Source: DSBX01 sp046484845
GTDB taxonomy: Bacteria; Hydrothermota; Tepidihabitantia; Tepidihabitantales; Tepidihabitantaceae
NCBI GenBank assembly: GCA_046484845.1
Contig: JAWOIB010000004.1
Coordinates: 1-15,400, forward strand
Direction of reading: 5' to 3'
DNA: 15,400 bases
Position 1 is the first letter of the stretch. Each line of letters starts with the position of its first letter. Under the pieces are notes generated by a model. It was not told the origin of the DNA. It saw only the letters and a program-made list of their open reading frames with translations, and did not search any database. Below, in pieces: positions 12,640 to 15,400 of this stretch. A program made the translations under genes and the position numbers.

Positions 12640-15060
12640 TCAGTCTTCGACCCGGGCGACGTCAACCACCACGTCGTCGCCCCGGACGTCCATCAGCCTG
12701 ACGCCGGTCGTGGCCCGGCCCTGCTTCCGAACGTCCGCGACCTTGATCCGGATGACCGTGCCGCCCCTGGTGGTCAGGATGACCTCGGAGCTGTCGGCCA
12801 CCGCCATCGCCGCGGCGAGGTGGCCAGAGCGGTCCACCAGCTTGGCGGCAATCACGCCCTTGCCGCCCCGGTGCCGGCAGGGAAAATCGTCGAAATCGGT
12901 TCGCTTGCCCAGCCCGTGGTCGCTGACCACCAGCAGGGAATGGTCCGGCCGGCAGACTACCCCGTCAATCACCGCGTCATTCTTGTCCAGCCTGATGCCG
13001 CGCACGCCGGCCGCGGCCCGGCCCATGCCCCGCGCCGCGGTCTCGGAGAAGCGGATGCCCTGCCCGAGCCTCGTGACCAACAGGATATCCTCCTTGCCCG
13101 AGGTCAGCACGGTCGCGACCAACTCGTCGTCCTTGCTCACCCCCATCGCCACGATGCCCTTCCGCCGCGGGTTGGCGAAGGCGTCCAGCCGCGTCCGCTT
13201 GACCTGCCCCTGGCGGGTCACGAAGAACACGAAATGCTCCGGGTCGAACTCACGGACCGCCAGGTAAGCCCGGGCGACCTCCCCGGGTTCCATCTCGACC
13301 AGGTGGGCGATCGAGCGCCCGCGCGCGGAGTGCGAGCCCTCCGGAATCCCGTACACCTTCTGCCAGTAGCACCGCCCGCGGTCGGTGAAAAACATCATGT
13401 AGTCGTGGTTGGAGGCGGTGAACAGGCATTCGACGAAATCCTCGTCCCGCACCCCCATCCCCGACCGGCCGGTACCGCCCCGGCCCTGCCGCCGGTAAAC
13501 GCTCACCGGCATCCGCTTCACGTAACCCCGGTGGGTGATGGTCACGACCATCTCCTCGTCGTCGATCAGGTCCTCGACCGACAGCGTCTCGACCTGGCCG
13601 CTGACGATTTCGGTCCGGCGGGTGTCGCCGTACTTCTTCTTCAACTCGAACAGCTCGGCGCGGATCTCGGACATCAGCATCGACCGGGAATCCAGCAGGC
13701 TCTTGAGCCGGGCGATGGTCTTGATCAGCCCCTTGTACTCCTCGTCGATTTTCTCCCGCTCGAGGCCGGTCAGCCGGGCCAGCTTCATCTCAAGGATCGC
13801 GTCCGCCTGCTTCTCGCTCAGCTTGAACTTCGCTATCAGCCCGGCGCGGGCGGTGGCGGTGTCCTTCGACTTCTTGATCAGCTCGATGACCGCGTCGATG
13901 TTCTTGAGCGCGATCTTGTAGCCTTCCAGGATGTGCGCCCGGGCCTCGGCCTGCGCCAGCTCGTACTTCGTCCGGCGGGTGACCGTCTCGCACCGGAACT
14001 CGAGGAACCGCTCCAGCAACTGCTTCAGGTTCAGTTCCTTCGGCCGGCCGTTGACCAGCACCAGCATGATCACCCCGAAGGTGCACTGCATGTCGGTGTA
14101 CTTGTAGAGCTGGTTGAGCACCAGCTCCTTGTTGGTGTCCCGCCGCAGGTCGAGCACGATCCGCATCCCGTCCCGGTCCGACTCGTCGCGCAGGTCGGCG
14201 ATGCCCTGCAGCTTCTTCTCCCGCACGAGCCGGGCAATCTTCTCGATGAGCGAGGTCTTGTTGACCTGGTAAGGTATCTCGGTGATGATCATCCGGTCGC
14301 GGCCGGCCTTCACCTCCTCGAACCGGACGTGGCCGCGCATCACTATCCGGCCCCGGCCGGTCTCGTAGGCCTGGACGATGCCGTCGAGGCCGACGATGCT
14401 CGCACCGGTCGGGAAGTCCGGGCCCTTGATCTTCTTCATCAACTGCCGGATTGTGACATCCGGGCTGTCGATCAGCGTCACCAGCCCGTCCACCAGCTCG
14501 CCCAGGTTGTGGGGCGGGATGTTGGTCGCCATCCCGACCGCGATGCCCGCCGCGCCGTTGGCCAGCAGGTTCGGGTAGGCGGCCGGCAGCACCTCCGGCT
14601 CCTTCAGCCGTTCGTCGAAGTTGGGCCGGAAATCCACCGTGTCCTTGCCCAGGTCGCTGAGCAGTTCCAGCGCCAGCGGGCCGAGTTTGGCCTCGGTGTA
14701 CCGATACGCCGCGGCGGCGTCGCCGTCCACCGAGCCGAAGTTCCCCTGGCCCGCGACCAGCGGGTAGCGGAGCGAAAAATCCTGGGCCATCCGCACCATC
14801 GCGTCGTACACCGCCGAGTCGCCGTGCGGATGGTACTTGCCGAGCACGTCGCCGACCACCGCCGCCGACTTCCGGAACCCCCGGTTCGGCATCAGCCCCA
14901 TCTCGTGCATCGTGTACAGGATTCGCCGCTGGACCGGCTTCAAACCGTCGCGCACGTCGGGCAGGGCCCGGGAGACAATGACCGACATCGCATAGTCCAT
15001 GAAGGACTTGCGCATCTCGTCTTCAAGGTAAACTGGAACTACGTTATTACGCTCGCTCAT
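12640..15060 (-). CDS. gyrA: DNA gyrase subunit A
   Basis: GyrA is the breakage-reunion subunit that works with GyrB to introduce negative supercoils. Numbered from the ATG at 15060 (806 residues): LPDVRDGLKPVQRR (33-46), the quinolone-resistance region with HPHGDSAVYD (Ser82 and Asp86 at the positions of E. coli Ser83 and Asp87, so wild type), and active Tyr121 in AYRYTEAKL. A coiled-coil tower follows, then a six-bladed C-terminal propeller with the gyrase-specific GyrA box QGRGGTG near residue 525, which ParC lacks. An in-frame TTG at 15069 is almost within the promoter; the ATG at 15060, 9 bases after the -10, is preferred and predicts a leaderless message. No gyrB is nearby, and no clear terminator follows the stop. 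Confidence 0.96.
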   Translation of the reverse strand: MSERNNVVPVYLEDEMRKSFMDYAMSVIVSRALPDVRDGLKPVQRRILYTMHEMGLMPNRGFRKSAAVVGDVLGKYHPHGDSAVYDAMVRMAQDFSLRYPLVAGQGNFGSVDGDAAAAYRYTEAKLGPLALELLSDLGKDTVDFRPNFDERLKEPEVLPAAYPNLLANGAAGIAVGMATNIPPHNLGELVDGLVTLIDSPDVTIRQLMKKIKGPDFPTGASIVGLDGIVQAYETGRGRIVMRGHVRFEEVKAGRDRMIITEIPYQVNKTSLIEKIARLVREKKLQGIADLRDESDRDGMRIVLDLRRDTNKELVLNQLYKYTDMQCTFGVIMLVLVNGRPKELNLKQLLERFLEFRCETVTRRTKYELAQAEARAHILEGYKIALKNIDAVIELIKKSKDTATARAGLIAKFKLSEKQADAILEMKLARLTGLEREKIDEEYKGLIKTIARLKSLLDSRSMLMSEIRAELFELKKKYGDTRRTEIVSGQVETLSVEDLIDDEEMVVTITHRGYVKRMPVSVYRRQGRGGTGRSGMGVRDEDFVECLFTASNHDYMMFFTDRGRCYWQKVYGIPEGSHSARGRSIAHLVEMEPGEVARAYLAVREFDPEHFVFFVTRQGQVKRTRLDAFANPRRKGIVAMGVSKDDELVATVLTSGKEDILLVTRLGQGIRFSETAARGMGRAAAGVRGIRLDKNDAVIDGVVCRPDHSLLVVSDHGLGKRTDFDDFPCRHRGGKGVIAAKLVDRSGHLAAAMAVADSSEVILTTRGGTVIRIKVADVRKQGRATTGVRLMDVRGDDVVVDVARVED

Positions 15061-15069
15061 AGGCGGCAA

Positions 15070-15097
15070 ACTATAGTGCGAGCGGGCGCAAAGTCAA
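15070..15097 (-). promoter_or_regulatory. Promoter of gyrA (leaderless)
   Basis: On the reverse strand TTGACT (15097-15092), a 16-base spacer and TATAGT (15075-15070), followed 9 bases later by the ATG at 15060. No Shine-Dalgarno is visible. Expression of gyrA is often sensitive to supercoiling, but nothing here shows that directly. Confidence 0.85.
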
Positions 15098-15247
15098 CGC
15101 TGGCGCGGCGGCTCCCCGCGGTGCCGGGCGCTCCCCTGCCCCGGCCCGGGGACCATTCAGACCCTGTCCCGGCCGGCATTGACCCCGACCCCCACCCTGC
15201 TCCCCCGGAGCCGCTTCCGGCCGGAACCCGGCGAAAAGAGCCCCGGC
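15098..15247. other. GC-rich divergent intergenic region
   Basis: These 150 bases lie between the gyrA promoter and the promoter of the last gene. I see no gene, no convincing hairpin with U-run and no shared repeat. A TTGACC near 15178 has no matching -10 box. Confidence 0.4.
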
Positions 15248-15277
15248 TTGACAACTCCCGACCGGCGGGGGTAAGCT
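15248..15277 (+). promoter_or_regulatory. Promoter of the gene leaving the window
   Basis: TTGACA at 15248-15253 and TAAGCT at 15272-15277, 18 bases apart; a 17-base spacing would use GTAAGC. The same TAAGCT is used by the GT2 promoter. A leader of about 70 bases leads to GGAGG (15344-15348). Confidence 0.55.
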
Positions 15278-15351
15278 GTGTTAAGAAAGCAGGATTTCGG
15301 ACCAATGACAGGACGTGTCCGGCCGGCGGTCGAGTCCGCCCACGGAGGCAA

Positions 15352-15400
15352 ATGATGAATCAGCCAGTCTGCAGGCCGCTCGCAGTCGCAACCGTACTGC
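15352..15400 (+). CDS. 5' end of a probable secreted protein gene (partial)
   Basis: Two consecutive ATGs (15352 and 15355) follow GGAGG by 3-6 bases. The 16 codons seen read MMNQPVCRPLAVATVL, a short n-region and the beginning of a hydrophobic stretch, consistent with a signal peptide or membrane segment. The gene runs off the window, so the function is unknown. It is divergent from gyrA with its own promoter. Confidence 0.55.
   Translation, partial: MMNQPVCRPLAVATVL

Noticed and set aside
15278..15355. Leader frame (GTG 15278 to TGA 15353) ending ATGA at the last gene
   Set aside because: The GTG directly abuts the -10 box and would not be in the transcript. The internal ATG at 15305 has no ribosome-binding site. 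The similar GTG frame at 4054 is also too close to its -10 box to be leaderless.
1..15400. CRISPR arrays, rRNA or tRNA genes, prophage, toxin-antitoxin or defence genes
   Set aside because: I looked for regular direct repeats, RNA gene signatures and typical protein motifs and saw none, apart from the IS remnant. The 12-base repeat at 1103 is coding-type and has no spacers.

Overview
The window carries two kinds of DNA. Bases 1 to about 1096 hold the 3' end of an acyl-CoA dehydrogenase gene and, reading toward it, an IS5-family transposase that has lost its N-terminus. By eye this part is less GC-rich and uses more T at third codon positions, and the dehydrogenase tail looks actinobacterial. 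From about 1100 to the end the DNA is very GC-rich, full of CCGG/GGCCGG words, and codes almost edge to edge. The change is abrupt and falls inside two broken genes: the transposase on the left and an RGG-tail RNA-binding-type protein on the right. This is either a metagenome assembly chimera or a transfer breakpoint.

The main part looks like a very GC-rich member of the FCB group or a nearby candidate phylum (WOR-3-like is my guess, not proven). It has a secreted propeller protein with a type IX-like C-terminal sorting domain, an LpxB-family protein, lipoprotein cyclophilins and an unusually compact layout.

Layout of the main part: RGG-tail gene remnant (1099-1215, +); XRE-type regulator with a possible AT-hook (1283-2059, +); GT2 glycosyltransferase and WecA/TagO-type phosphoglycosyl transferase, coupled by an ATGA overlap (2092-4028, +); secreted Reg_prop propeller with sorting tail (4107-6239, +); agmatinase (6281-7105, -); LpxB-like protein (7107-8222, +); folE2 overlapping a class I glutamine amidotransferase (8253-9621, +); two nearly identical lipoprotein cyclophilins (9727-10999, +); mtnA, HU and gyrA (10986-15060, all -); and the start of a secreted protein gene leaving the window (15352 on, +).

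Nine sigma70-like promoters can be read directly, most as TTGAC(T/A), about 16 nt, TAnnnT. Two arrangements recur. First, at four gene ends the TGA stop lies inside the TTGAC -35 box of the next gene. Second, four genes (regulator, GT2, folE2, gyrA) start only 6-9 nt after the -10 box, which predicts leaderless mRNAs; agmatinase, the cyclophilins, HU and the last gene have Shine-Dalgarno leaders. Terminators are folded into neighbouring coding sequence: the HU terminator lies in the 5' part of the mtnA frame, and the cyclophilin terminator in its 3' part.

Most genes are housekeeping: envelope polysaccharide priming, pterin synthesis, polyamine and methylthioadenosine metabolism, protein folding and DNA topology. 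I see no CRISPR array, toxin-antitoxin pair, phage genes or defence system. The points most worth checking are the junction, the compact promoter/stop architecture, the structured HU leader and the LpxB homologue lacking catalytic-site residues.
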